A program made the translations under genes and the position numbers. Source: Myotis daubentonii (taxonomy: Eukaryota > Chordata > Mammalia > Chiroptera > Vespertilionidae). Taken from it: a DNA stretch of 64,000 bases. Below are positions 10,797-22,746 of the stretch, piece by piece. Position 1 is the first letter of the stretch. Each line of letters begins with the position of its first letter. The stretch spans positions 110,576,102 through 110,640,101 of the forward strand of contig NC_081861.1 of NCBI RefSeq assembly GCF_963259705.1, in the 5' to 3' direction. The notes beneath the pieces are model-generated. The model searched no databases. It worked only from the letters and a program-made list of their open reading frames with translations, and was not told the origin of the DNA.

Positions 10797-11684
10797 TTTA
10801 AAAATGTTATCTTTATTGTTGAAAGTATTACAGATGTCCTCCCCCCCACCCCCCGCATTAATCCCCTCCATCCTGCTCCAAGAACCCTCAGGCCTTCACC
10901 ACATTATTGTCTGTACACATGGGTGATGCATATACCATATGTATATAAGTTCTTTGGTTAAGCTCTTCCCACCCCTGCCCCTTCCCCCTGAGATTCATCA
11001 ATCTGTTCCATGCATCTATGTCTCTTGATCTATTTTGTGCATCAATTTATTTTGTTCATTAGATTCCGCATATAAGTGAGATCATCTGATACTTGTCTTT
11101 CTGTGATGGGCTTATTTCACTTAGCACAATACTCCCCAGGTCCCTCCATGCCGTCTCAAAGGGTAATATTTCTTTCTTTTTTACAGCTTAATAATATTCC
11201 ATTGTGCAAATATACCACAACATTTTTATCCACTCACCTACTAATGGGCATTTGGGCTGTTTCCAGATCTTATCTATCTATATAAACTGCTAATATGCAA
11301 ATTGTCCCCTTGAGCAAATTGTCTCAGTTTCCTGGGTGTTTGATTGCTCGCTATGACATGCGCTGACCAGTAGGGGGTGGCGCAGAACAAAGGAAGGCCC
11401 CAGCTGACAGCTGGAAGGCCCCAATCAGCCCTGACTGCTGGCCAGGCCTAGGGACACTACCCATGTATGAATTTCGTGCACCTGGCCTCTAATTGTAAAT
11501 AACAATGCTGTGAACATATGGGTGCATGTATTCTTTCTGGCTCATGCTTCAGGATTCTTAGGATATATTTCTAGAAGAGGGACCAGTGGGTCAAATGGTA
11601 GTTCCACGTTTAATTTTTTGAGGAAACTCCATACTATTTTCCATAATGGCTGAACCAGTCTGCATTCCTAGCAGTAGTGTACTA
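10797..11684 (-). repeat. L1 3' end, antisense, split by a Helitron
   Basis: The 3' UTR (ttgttgaaagtattacagat) is followed by antisense ORF2 end (gggcttatttcacttagcac; tccattgtgcaaatatacca). A Helitron occupies 11277-11492. A short SINE-like piece (about 11690-11730, ccggtgagccaaaacagcta) follows the L1. Confidence 0.8.
11277..11492 (+). mobile_element. HeliBat-type Helitron nested in L1
   Basis: 216 bp starting TCTATATAAACTGCTAATAT after A and ending atttcgtgcacctggcctctaa before T; the final CTAG has become CTAA. The L1 sequence resumes on both sides (ccagatctta / ttgtaaataacaatgctg), so the Helitron is the younger insertion. Confidence 0.82.
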
Positions 11685-11847
11685 GTGCAGGCCAACACTT
11701 TATCCGGTGAGCCAAAACAGCTAAGGCTATAGTTCTTTATGATGTAATGTTAGGTTGTTTACTTGAGATTTTTCTTGTTTCTTGAGATAGGCCTGTAATG
11801 ATATAAACTTGTTTCTTATTACTGTTTTTGCTATATCCAAGAAGTTT

Positions 11848-12065
11848 CTAAAAAAATATTTTTATTGATTTTAGAGAGGAAGGGAGAGGGAGATCTAGAG
11901 ATAGAAACACCAATGATAAGAGAGAATCATGACTGCTGCCTCCTACATGCCCCACACTGGGGATTGAGCCCACAACCCCGGGCATGTGCCCTGACCAGGA
12001 ATCGAACAGTGGCCTCCTGGTTTATAGGTCAATGCTCAACCACTGAGCAACACAGGCTGGGCATC
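11848..12065 (-). repeat. Ves SINE in old L1
   Basis: Reverse Ves with tttttattgattttagagag and the head ending gcaacacaggctgggc. Flanked by an 8-bp agaagttt duplication (11840-11847 and 12066-12073). Confidence 0.85.
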
Positions 12066-12890
12066 AGAAGTTTTGATACGACCTGTTGTAATTTATTCTT
12101 TTCATTTGTCTCTATTTTATTTCTTCTTTGACTCAGTCACTCTTAGTAGTATATTATTTAATAGCCACATGTTTGTAGGGTGTTTACTTCCTTTTTGCAG
12201 TCAATTTCTAATTCCAAAACATTGTGGTCAAAGAATTTGCTTGGTATAATATCAATCTTTTTAAATTTGTTGAGGCTAGTTTTGTGACCCAACATATGGT
12301 CTATGCTTAAGAATGTTCCATGTGTACTGCGGAAGAATGTATAATCTGATGTCCTGGGATGAAATGTTTTGTAAATGTCAATTACATTCATTTTCTCTAA
12401 TGTGTCATTTAAGGTCGATATTTCTTCATTGAATTTCTATTTAAATGATCTATATACAGCTGTCAATGGAGTATTTAGGTCCCCTATTATGAGTGTGTTT
12501 TGCCAGTTTCTCCCATTATTTCTGTTAGTAGTTATTTTATGTATTCCGGTGCTCCCTGATTGGGTGCATGTATATTGAGAAGTGTTTTGTCTTCTTGATG
12601 TAGTGTTCCCTTTATCAATATAAAATGTCCATTTTTGTCTCTTTTTAACTTTGTTATCTTAAAATCTATTTTGTCAGATATAAGTATAGATACACCTGTT
12701 TTTCTATGGATGCTATTTGCCTGGAGACCCATTTTCCACCCTTTCACTTAGAATCTATGTCTGTCTCTGCAGATCAGATGCGTCTCCTAAAGGCAGCATG
12801 TGTTTGGATTTTATTTGGATCCAGTCTGCTACTCTGTGCTTTTTTATTGCTGAATTCAGCCCATTTAAATTTATGGTACTTATTAATGTA

Positions 12891-14467
12891 CTAGAGGCCC
12901 AGTGCACAAAAATTTGTGCACTCGGGGTTGGGAGAGGAGGTCCCTCAGCCTGGCCTATGCCCTCTCACAGTCTGGGACCCATCAGGAGATAATGACCTGC
13001 TGGCTTAGGCCTGCTCCCGGGTGGCAGAGGGCAGGCCTAATCCTAGGTGTAACCCCTGGTCGGGCTCAGAGCAGGGCCCATTGGGGAGTTGGGGCCCCGC
13101 CTCCTGTCATGCACAGAGCAGGGCGGATTGGGAGGTTGCGATGCCACCCTCAGTCATGCTCAGGGTAGGGCTGATTGGGGGGTTGGGGCACCACCCCCTG
13201 GCACACTCAAGGCAGGGTCCATAGGGAGGTTGCAGCACCACTCCTGTCATGCACAGAGCAGGGCCGATCAGAGGGTTGGAGCTCCGCACCCTGTCACACT
13301 GATCCCGGTGCTGGGAAGCCTCCCTGCTCCGCTGATCCCAGGGCCAGGACGCCTCTCGGCTCCCCTGATCCCTGGCCTGGAGGCCTCTCGGCTCCGCTGA
13401 TCACCGGGGTGGGAGGCCTCTCTGCTCCGCTGATCGCGGGGCCTCCGACTCCGCTGATCACGGGGCCAGGACACGTCTGGACTCCGCTGATCACCGGGCC
13501 GGGAGGCCTCTGGACTCCGCTGATCACAGGGGCCGGGAGGTCTCTCTGCTCCGCTGATCACCGGGGCCGGGAGGCCTCTCGGCTCCGCTGATCACAGGGG
13601 CCGGGAGGCCTCTCGACTCCGCTGATCACCGGGGCCAGGAGGCCTCTGGACTCCGCTGATCACAGGGGCCGGGAGGCCTCTGGACTCCGCTGATCACCGG
13701 GGCCGGGAGGCCTCTGGACTCCGCTGATCACCGGGGCCGGGAGGCCTCTCAGCTCCGCTGATCACCGGGCCCGGGAGGCCTCTCGGCTCCGCTGATCACT
13801 GGGGCCGGGAGGCCTCTGGACTCCGCTGATCACCGGGGCCGGGAGGCCTCTGGACTCCGCTGATCACCGGGGCCGGGAGGCCTCTTGGCTCCGCTGATCA
13901 CCGGGCCCGGGAGGCCTCTCGGCTCCGCTGATCACCGGCCCCGGGAGGCCTCTCGGCTCCGCTGATCACCGGGGCCGGGAGGCCTCTGGACTCCGCTGAT
14001 CACGGGGCCGGGAGGCCTCTCGGATCCGCTGATCACCGGGGCCGGGAGGCCTCTTGGATCCGCTGATCACTGGGACCGGGAGGCCTCTCAGATCCACTGA
14101 TCACCGGGGCCGGGAGGCCTCTCGACTCTGCTGATCCCAGGCCCTGAGGCCTCTCTGCCCTGCTGCTTCAGGGCTGTTTGGCTTTGCTCTGCTTGGAGCC
14201 TGAGTATGCAAATTAACCGCCATCTTTTACCTTCTATAATTAAAACATTGTATCTTTTGGAGTTGTTGCTTCAGGAGCTCAGAGCCCCGCAGCTGCGGGG
14301 ATCCTTGACTTTCTCCATCGCTGGGGCAACCAAGCCTCCTATTCTCAGCTGCCTGGCTGCCGGCCGCCATCTTGGCTGACAGTTAATTTGCATATCTCAC
14401 TGATTAGCCAATGAAAAAGGTATCGGTTGTACGCCAATTACCATTTTTCTCTTTTATTAGTATAGGA
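12891..14467 (-). mobile_element. HeliBat-type Helitron with expanded minisatellite (copy 2)
   Basis: 1577 bp, A|ctagaggcccagtgcacaaa...ttagtatagga|T on the plus strand. From its own 5' end it carries the same CCAAT-like and YY1-like module (14350-14415), then a 34-bp array, then a shorter ~48-bp array, then the 3' hairpin gcacaaaaatttgtgc. It lacks the relict internal junction of the other four copies, so it may be an earlier or separately rearranged form. Confidence 0.85.
13286..14130 (-). repeat. 34-bp minisatellite, about 25 copies
   Basis: The unit, read on the plus strand, contains gctgatcaccggggccggga followed by ggcctctcggctcc; adjacent unit starts at 13587 and 13621 give the 34-bp period. 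Units differ at a few sites (cgg/tgg, cac/cacagg). The tract is GC- and CpG-rich in an AT-rich neighbourhood. Predicted peptides across it are Arg/Pro/Gly-rich artefacts. Confidence 0.92.
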
Positions 14468-15131
14468 TGAGGATATTCTATAGTCGTTTTATATTTTGTT
14501 TTCTGGAACACTGTGTCTCCATTGGTTATTTTCCTTGTGTTTCTGTCTGTTGTTTTTGTTTGGTGGTATTTCATACTTTTCTCCTCTCTTTCCTCTTTTT
14601 AAAAGTTATGTGTCTCAGTTTTTGTTTTTTTTATGGGTGGTTGCCATTAGGTTTATGAAAAAGAAAGTTTCATATATACAGTCGTCCTTTTTCTTTTGAA
14701 TGCATCTAATCTCAATCGTCCTTTGCAAATTCAGACCTTTACCCCTTACCCATTTATGTTTTTGTTGTCACAAAGAATCCCTGTTTATGCTTTAAGTTTG
14801 TTGGTGATCTTACTCACAGTTCTGTGACTCTTTGTTCTTTTTCTTTCTTTCTTTCTTTCTTTTTTTTTTATTGCTTAAAGTATTACAAAGGGTATTACAT
14901 ATGTATCCATTTTATCCCCCCGCCCTAGACAGTCCCCTAGCCTTCCCTATCACCCAGTGTCTTATGTCCATTGGTTATGCTTATATGCATGCATACAAGT
15001 CCTTTAGTTGATCTCTTACCCCCCTACCTCCTGCCCCCCAACACACCCCGGCCTTCCCGCTGCAGTTTGACAATCTGTTTGAGGCAGCTCTGCCTCTGTA
15101 TCTATTATTGTTCAAAAGTTTATAATGGTCT

Positions 15132-18100
15132 CTATTGTCCATGAATGAGTGAGATCATGTGGTACTTTTCCTTTATTGACTGGCTTATTTCACTTAGCAT
15201 AATGCTCTCCAGTTCCATCCATGCCGTTGCAAATGGCAAGAGTTCCTTCCTTTTTACAGCAGCATAGTATTCCATCGTGTAGATGTACCACAGTTTTCTA
15301 ATCCATTCATCTACTGATGGGCACTTAGGCTGTTTCCAGATCTTAGCTATGGTGAATTGTGCTGCTATGAACATAGGGGTGCATATATCCTTTCTGATTG
15401 GTGTTTCTGGTTTCTTGGGATATATTCCTAGAAGTGGGATCACAGGGTCAAATGGGAGTTCCATTTTCAGTTTTTTGAGGAAACTCCATACTGTCTTCCA
15501 TAGTGGCTGCACCAGTCTGCATTCCCACCAGCAGTGCACAAGTGTTCCTTTTTCTCCACATCCTCTCCAGCACTTGTCGTTTGTTGATTTGTTGATGATA
15601 GCCAGTCTGACAGGTGTGAGATGGTACCTCATTGCTGTTTTGATTTGCATCTCTCGGATGATTAGTGACTTTGAGCATGTTTTCATATGTCTCTTGGCTT
15701 TCTGGATGTCCTCTTTTGAAAGGTGTCTATTTAGGTCCTTTGCCCATTTTTTGATTGGATTGTTTATCTTTCTTTTGTTAAGTTGTATGAGTTCCCTATA
15801 AATTTTGGAGATTAGGCCCTGATCAGATATGTCATTGGCAAATATGTTTTCCCACACAGTGGGTTTTCTCATTGTTTTGTTGATGGTTTCTTTTGCTGTG
15901 CAGAAGCTTTTTATTTTGATGTAGTCCCATTTGTTCATTTTTTCTTTAGTTTCAAGTGCCCTAGGAGCTGTATCAGTGAAGAAATTGCTTCGGCATATGT
16001 CTGAGATTTTCTTGCCTTTGGATTCTTCTAGAATTTTTATGGTTTCCCATCGTACATTTAAGTCCTTTATCCATTTTGAGTTTATTTTTGTGTATGGTGT
16101 AAGTTGGTGGTCTAGTTTCATTTTCTTGCATATATCTGTCCAATTTTCCCAGCACCATTTATTGAAGAGACTATCTTGGCTCCATTGTATGTTCTTGCCT
16201 CCTTTGTCAAATATTAATTGAGCATATTGGTTCGGGCCGATTTCTGCGGTCTCTATTCTATTCCATTGATCTATATGCCTATTCTTGTGCCAGTACCAGG
16301 CAGTTTTGAGAACAGTGGCTTTGTAATACAACTTGATATCTGGTATTGAGATCCCACCTACTTTGTTCTTTTTCAGGGTTGCTGCAGCTATTCGGGGTCT
16401 TTTTTTATTCCAGATGAATTTTTGGAGAGTTCGTTCTAGATCTCTGAAGAATGCCGTTGGTATTTTAATGGGAAGTGCATTGAATTTATAGATTGCTTTG
16501 GGTAGTATGGACATTTTAATGATGTTGATTCTACCAATCCATGAACACGGTATGTTCTTCCATCTGTTTATGTCTTCCTCTATGTCTTTTTTCAACGTCC
16601 TGTAGTTTTCTGAGTAGAGGTCTTTTACCTCTTTAGTTAAGTTTATTCCTAGGTAGCCTAATTTTTTTGGTGCAATGGTAAACGGGATTGTTTTTATAAT
16701 CTCTCTTTCTGAAAGTTCACTATTGGTGTATGGAAATGCCTCAGATTTCTTGGGGTTAATTTTGTATCCTGCTACATTGCCAAATTCATGTATTAAGTCT
16801 AGTAGCTTTTTGATGGAATCTCTAGGGTTTTGTATGTATGTATAATATCATGTCGTCTGCAAATAAGGACAGTTTTACTTCCTCTTTTCCAATTTGGATG
16901 CCTTTTATCTCTTCTTCTTGCCGAATTGCAATGGCTAACACTTCCAGTACTATGTTGAACAGGAGTGGTGAAAGGGGGCATCCCCGTCTTGTTCCTGTTC
17001 TTAGGGGAAATGGTGTTAGTTTTTGTCCATTGACTATGATGTTGGCTGTGGGCCTGTCATATATGGCTTTTATTATGTTGAGGTATGATCCTTCTACTCC
17101 CGCCTTGCTGAGAGTTTTTCTCAAAAATGGGTGTTGAATTTTGTCAAATGCTTTTTCTGCATCAATTGATATGACTATGTGGTTCTTTTCTTTCAATTTG
17201 TTTATGTGATGTATCACGTTTATTGATTTGCGGATATTGTACCATCCTTGCATCCCTGGGATAAATCCTACTTGGTCATGGTGTATGATCTTTCTGATGT
17301 ACTGGTGGATCCGATTTGCTAAGATTTTGTTGAGGATTTTGGCATCTATGTTCATGAGGGATATTGGCCTGTAATTCTCTTTCATTGTGTTGTCTTTACC
17401 TGGTTTTGGTATTAGGGTGATGCTGGCTTCATAGAATGAGCTTGGAAGTGTTCCTTCCTCTTGAATTTTTTGTAGTAGTCTGAGGAGGATAGGTTTTAGT
17501 TCTTCCTTGAATGTTTGGTAAAACTCCCCTGTGAAGCCGTCTGGTCCTGGGCTTTTGTTTGATGGAAGCTTTTTGATGACTGCTTCAATTTCTTCCATAG
17601 TTATTGGCCTGTTGAGATTTTTAGATTCTTCCTGATTGAGTTTTGGAATGTTGTATTTTTCTAGGAATTTGTCCATTTCCTCCATGTTGTCTAGTTTGTT
17701 GGAGTAGAGCTGTCCATAGTATTTTTTAACAATCATTTGTATTTCTGTGGGGTCTGTTGTTATTTCGCCTCTATCATTTCTGATTTTGTTTATTTGGGTC
17801 CTCTCTCTTTGCTTCTTGGTAAGTCTGGCTAGAGGTTTGTCAATTTTGTTTATCCTTTCAAAGAACCAGCTCTTGGTTTCATTGATTTTCTGTATTGTTT
17901 TTTTGGTCTCTATGTCATTTATTTCTGCTCTAATCTTTATTATCTCCTTCCTTCTGCTAACTCTGGGGTTTTCTTGTTGCTCTCTTTCTAATTCTTTGAG
18001 TTGTAGAGTTAGATGATTTACTACCATTTTTTCTTGTTTTTTGAGATAGGCCTGTAGAGCTATAAACTTCCCTCTCAGGACTGCTTTCATTGCATCCCAT

Positions 18101-18958
18101 AGGTTTTGGATTGTTGTGTTTTCATTGTCATTAGTTTCCAGGATGTTTTTAATTTCTTCTTTGATCTCATTGGTAACCCAATCAATATTTAATAACATGC
18201 TATTCAGCTTCCAGGTGTTTGATTATTTTTGGGTTGTTTTTATTGTAATTTATTTCTAGTATTATGCCATCGTGGTCTGCGAAGATGCTTTTTATGATTT
18301 CAATCTTCTTGAATTTGGGGATACTTTGCTTGTGACCCAATATGTGGTCTATTTTTGAAGATGTACCATGAGCACCTGAGAAGAACATATATTCCCTGGC
18401 TTTGGGGTCAAGTGTTCTGAAGATGTCTATTAAGTCCATCTGATCTAGTGAGTCATTTAGGATTGCTGTTTCTTTGCTGATTGTTTGTCTATAGGACTTA
18501 TCCAGTGCTGTCAATGGTGTATTAAAGTCCCCTACTATGATTGTATTGTTGTCGATCTCTCCTTTGATATCTTACAGGAGTTTTTTTATGAATTTGGGTG
18601 CTCCTACATTGGGTGCATATATGTTTACCAGGGTTATATCTTCTTGTTGTATTGATCCCTTTAGTATTATGAAGTGGCCTTCGTTATCTCTTGTTAAGGC
18701 CTTCACTTTGAGGTCTATTTTGTCCGATATAAGTATTGCTACCCCAGCTTTCTTTTCCTTTCCATTTGCCTGAAAGATATTTTTCCATCCTTTCACTTTC
18801 AGTCTGTGTGAGTCCCTTCTAATGAGGTGGGTTTCTTGTAGGCAGCAGATGTATGGGTCATGTTTTTTTATCCATTCAGCCACTCGATGTCTTTTGGTTG
18901 GAGCATATAGTGCGTTTACGTTTAAAGTTATTATTGAAAAGTACTTGTTTGTAGCCAT
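15132..18958 (-). pseudogene. L1 ORF2 (endonuclease-reverse transcriptase), inactivated
   Basis: The start ATGGCTACAAAC is followed by an apurinic endonuclease domain (TLNVNALYAP near residue 10; CLQETH with the catalytic Glu). A TAA stop interrupts it at 18572-18574, and the same frame then continues to 18200. A frameshift near 18200-18245 moves reading to the frame of 16822-18198, which holds the reverse transcriptase including the [11 protein letters not shown] active site. A second frameshift near 16822-16850, in an atacatacat run just past that site, leads into the last 487 codons with the C-terminal zinc-knuckle-like C-x3-C region and a normal C-terminus. So one nonsense and two frameshifts; otherwise it is full length. 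Confidence 0.93.
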
Positions 18959-19013
18959 TTCTTTTTGTGTGTGTGTGTGGCTGTTTTCTTTCTGAGCTTT
19001 TTAGTTCTTCTTT

Positions 19014-20006
19014 TTATACCAGTCCCTTTAGCATTCCTTGCATTGCTGGCTTAGTGGTGATAAACTCCCTTAGCCTTTTTTTGTCTGTGAAGCTTCTTAT
19101 TTCCCCTTCAAGTTTGAATGATAGCCTTGCTGGATAGAGTATTCTTGGATTCAGTCCTTTGCTTTGCATCACTTTGTAAATTTCAGTCCATTCTTTTCTG
19201 GCCTGATGTGTTTCTGTTGAGAAATCATTTGACAGTCTAATGGGAGATCCCTTGTATGTAACTTTCCATCTCTCTCTTGCAGCCTGTAAGATTCTCTCTT
19301 TGTCCTGAACATTTGCCATGGTGATTATGATGTGTCTTGGTGTGGGTCTTTTCGGGTTCACCTTGTTTGGGACTCTCTGGGCTTGTGTGACTTTTTTCTT
19401 CTCCACCTCAGGAAAGTTTTCTGATATTATTTCTTCAAGTAGGTTTTCTAATCCTTGTTCATCCTTCTGTTGTTCTGGTACTCCTATTATTCGTATGTTG
19501 TTTCGTTTCATGTTGTCCCAAAGCTCCCTTAGGCTCTCCTCCTGTCTTTTAATTTTTTTCTCCAATTGCAGTACATTTTGGGTGTGTTTTGCTTCCTTGT
19601 CTTCTAATTCACTAATTCGGTCCTCCGCTTCTCCTAGTCTACTGTTGATACTTTCAATGGAGTTTTTCATTGCAGCTATATCACTCTTCATTTCTTCTTG
19701 GGTCTTACTTAAGTTGTTGATTTTTTCATCTGTTTCTTCTAGCTTCTTCCATATGTTATCGATTTTTTCATCTGTTTCTTCTAGCTTCTTCCATATGTTA
19801 TTGATTTTTTCATCTGTTTCTTCTTGCTTCTTGAAGAGGTTGTCGATTTTTTCCTCCATCCGGTTTATGCACTCTAGGACCCTTATTCTGAATTCTTTAT
19901 CTTTCATGTTGCATGCCTCTGTATTACTTAGCTGCTTTTCTGGAGAGTCCTCCTTCTCTTTCCTTTGGGGGTTTCTTTGTCTACCCATGTTTGATCTCAC
20001 TGACAT
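19014..20006 (-). CDS. L1 ORF1 protein (RNA-binding chaperone)
   Basis: 330 codons, intact. The N-terminus is basic and charged (GRQRNPQRKEKE). A long coiled coil runs from about residue 40 to 165 and contains three near-identical 14-residue units (residues 59-72, 73-86, 87-100; KKLEETDEKI core). An RRM starts near residue 170 (NNIRIIGVPE), and a C-terminal domain carries the conserved AARERWKVTYKG and ARLSFKLEGEIRSF regions. ORF1p trimers coat L1 RNA in cytoplasmic particles and act as a nucleic-acid chaperone. The length is close to the 338 residues of human ORF1p. It lies upstream of ORF2 with a 55-bp spacer. The frame being open does not show that it is expressed. Confidence 0.95.
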   Translation of the reverse strand: MSVRSNMGRQRNPQRKEKEDSPEKQLSNTEACNMKDKEFRIRVLECINRMEEKIDNLFKKQEETDEKINNIWKKLEETDEKIDNIWKKLEETDEKINNLSKTQEEMKSDIAAMKNSIESINSRLGEAEDRISELEDKEAKHTQNVLQLEKKIKRQEESLRELWDNMKRNNIRIIGVPEQQKDEQGLENLLEEIISENFPEVEKKKVTQAQRVPNKVNPKRPTPRHIIITMANVQDKERILQAARERWKVTYKGSPIRLSNDFSTETHQARKEWTEIYKVMQSKGLNPRILYPARLSFKLEGEIRSFTDKKRLREFITTKPAMQGMLKGLV

Positions 20007-21992
20007 ATCTAGATGTTGAGTCGTTCAGTGGTTGCTCCCTGGGTGGCAGTGACTCCTTGGTCTGTGGTTGTTCTTCGGGCGGTTGCGGTAGCTGCTGCTC
20101 TTCAGTTGGCAGCAGCTCCTCTGGTGGGTGCTGTTCACAGCTGTGGTGGCTCTTCTGGCTGGTGGGGCGAGGTTTCACGTACAGCTGCTGTTCCTCAGCA
20201 GAGGATGTGGTGCTCAGGAGGTTGCTGTTGCTTGGATCTGCTGCATTGATTTAAAGGCACAAAATACAACACAACAAGGCACCACGTACCAGGCACTATA
20301 CACAAATATATTCACGATATTAATAACTCCAAATAAAGGTGACCACCTGAATTAAGAGGATTAGGGGATAAGGAAGAAGGAAGAGAAAAAGATAAAAGAA
20401 AAAAAAGAAAAGAAAAGTAGGGACCAAAAAAAGGAGTGCAAAAATGAAATCAGGAAAAAGGAGGGGGGGAAATAAAAGCGAGAAAAGAAAAGAAAAAAAA
20501 AAGAGCGAAAAGAGAGAATGAAGTGGAAGAGGGGAAGAGACTTTTTATATGAGGAGAATACTCCTATAGAACAGCCATTAATCCCAACAAATTCCAGCAA
20601 CAGCTCCCTGGATATGAATGCAAACTAGAAACAACCAATAATATAACAATGAAAATAGAATGGAGAACACTAATCCCAAAATAAAATAAAGAGAAAATAA
20701 AATGGCACTTTAAAAAATGGTAAAATGGTAGCAGTAATAATACTGGTTAAAAAATAAGAAGGTAGTAATTAAAAGGGTAAAATCAGGTGATGGAAAAAGA
20801 AAAAAAAAAAGAACAGAAAAAAAAATTTAAAAAAAATTGATTTCTTAGTTAAAAAGTGAAAAAAGAAAAAAAAATGCAGTAGTGAAGGTCCTTCGGTTCT
20901 TCTATTCTTCAGTGTGGCTCGCCTTAGACCTTCCAGGTATTCAGGAGAGTGTTGAGTTTCCCTGCGATATACTGTTCCTCTGTGTTGTGAACCACAGTCC
21001 TTATTTTAAAGCAGGTCGCATTTATTTCCCAGACTGCCTTATTTTGTGTTTAGCAAAGAGTCAGTTTGTGGGTCAGCCTCTGGGTGGCAGTGTTCTGGGG
21101 TTGGCCTCTGGGGCTATAGGGCCTCTCTTTCCAGTGGAAGTTCACTGCCCAGAGCTGACTGCATAATAGTTAGTTGCCGGCGCTATGTTGTTGCTGGGAT
21201 TGAAAATCCCTCTATAGGCCAGGCCCTGTTAACTCCCAGGGACTGATAAGGTTATTTTAATCCTTGATCTCATACAGGGTGGAATCTGGGTGTGGCTGTG
21301 CTCCTTGCCTGGGGGCCGGGGGGAGGTGCCTCACTCTCTGGAGAGAATGGCTGCCCCAGTCTTGGGCTCAGGGGTGTCTCAGCACTCAATTCCCTGCCAC
21401 CTCTCCCGGCTCCCCCTCTCTCCCCAGTCTCTCCCCAGATTCCACTCCTCCGCACCCTCTCCCTCTCTTCAGCACAGGTGAGTGTCTGTATCCGAAATGT
21501 CCCATGAACAGGATTCAGTGAAAACAGACAAACAAACGCCGGCCGAGGAAACGGGGAAGGCTTGGTTTCTGTAAGCTTCTTCTCTTACCGGGACTGTATG
21601 GTCAGGTCAGCTCTTCAGGCTGCCCCCTTTAGGCTCAGTCCTCCGCGGTCACAGAACCCAGTTCTCAATTTCCCTGGCGGCGCCAGGAATCCTGCGGTTC
21701 TCCTTTCCCGCTGTCAGGGGCTGTGCCTGTCCCAGGGGACGCGGCTGTCTGCCACGCGGTCTCCCTCCGACTCTCTGGGCTCAGAGGTCTGGCAAACTTT
21801 CCTGCCCAAATCCCTGTTTTTTTTTACCTTTCCAGGGGAGTTCTGCTCTTCCTGGCTGCAAACCCTCTCACCAGCTGAGCAATTTTGCCAATTCGGTGTG
21901 GGTGTTACTAGTTTCAGCTGTTCATTCCATTTGCTCCTGGACACGACCTGGGACGCGTCTGCCTATATCGCCGCCATCTTGGTTCTCCAAGC
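20007..21992 (-). promoter_or_regulatory. L1 5' UTR with YY1-like site
   Basis: About 2 kb preceding ORF1. Its first 25 bases contain caagatggcggcg (plus-strand ccgccatcttgg at 21971-21982), the YY1-type site that fixes transcription start in other mammalian L1 5' UTRs. The outer kilobase is GC-rich. The stretch at 20355-20880 is almost pure purine on the plus strand (pyrimidine in L1 sense), just ahead of the ORF1 leader. Confidence 0.75.
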
Positions 21993-22644
21993 GACTCTTT
22001 GTTCTTGTTTCACGTAACCTCCTTGAGTGTTTCCTGCAATGGTTCTTCTGGTGATAAATCCCTTTATCTTCTGCACGTATGGAAAAGTCTTTATTTCTCC
22101 TCCATATCTAAAGCATAACTTTTTAAATTCATTATTATTGGCTGGTAATTTCTCCCTCAGTAGTTTGAATATTTGGTTCCCATTTCTTCTAGCTTTTAGA
22201 GTTTCAGCTGAAAGTCTAATAATAGCCTAGTTGACTTTCCTATATAAGTTATTTTCCTCTTTTCCCTAGCTGCCTTAAGGATTCTTGTTTTTGTCATTGT
22301 TTTTTGACAGTTTTAATATAATGTGCATTGTCAAAGGCCTTTTTGAATTGAGGTAATTATGTGTTCTGTTTGCTTCTTGGACTCGAGGATGTAGCTCTTT
22401 TTATAGGTTTGGGAAGTTCTTGTCAATTAATTGTTTGAATAGCTCTTTGTTCCTTTCTTTCTCTTCTTACTGTGGTATGCCTATTTTACTTATATTACTC
22501 TTTCTGATTGAATGAGATAGTTCTTTTAGAATTCTTTCTTTTTTTTATGCTGAAGTCTCACTCTTCTTTCCTCTGCAGCATTTCTAGATTTCTATCTTTG
22601 ACATCACTAATTCTATCCTCCACCTTGTCGGCTCTATTTTCTGT

Positions 22645-22694
22645 TTGTTAGTCATTTTTTTTTATTTTTTTACAGAGAGAGAAGGAGAGAGAGA

Positions 22695-22746
<52 letters not shown>

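Larger units (their letters stand above)
14840..21992 (-). mobile_element. Full-length bat L1 retrotransposon
   Basis: 7153 bp on the minus strand. It is flanked by a perfect 14-bp duplication gactctttgttctt (14826-14839 and 21993-22006). The order, 5' to 3' on its own strand, is: a 5' UTR of about 2 kb starting with a YY1-like caagatggcggcg, intact ORF1 (20006-19014), a 55-bp gap, a broken ORF2 (18958-15132), a 3' UTR of about 260 bp and an A tail interrupted by G (appears as ctttctttctttc). The perfect duplication suggests a recent insertion, but ORF2 cannot drive its own movement. Confidence 0.95.

Noticed and set aside
13175..13591. 138-codon Pro/Gly/Arg-rich frame as a novel protein
   Set aside because: It lies within the Helitron minisatellites; open frames occur on both strands because the period keeps stops out.
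13286..14130. CRISPR-like array (regular 34-bp repeats)
   Set aside because: Units are contiguous with no unique spacers, and the sequence is a mammalian nuclear genome.
15132..16595. 487-codon frame as a standalone host gene
   Set aside because: It is the C-terminal part of L1 ORF2, continuous with the upstream reverse transcriptase apart from a frameshift.
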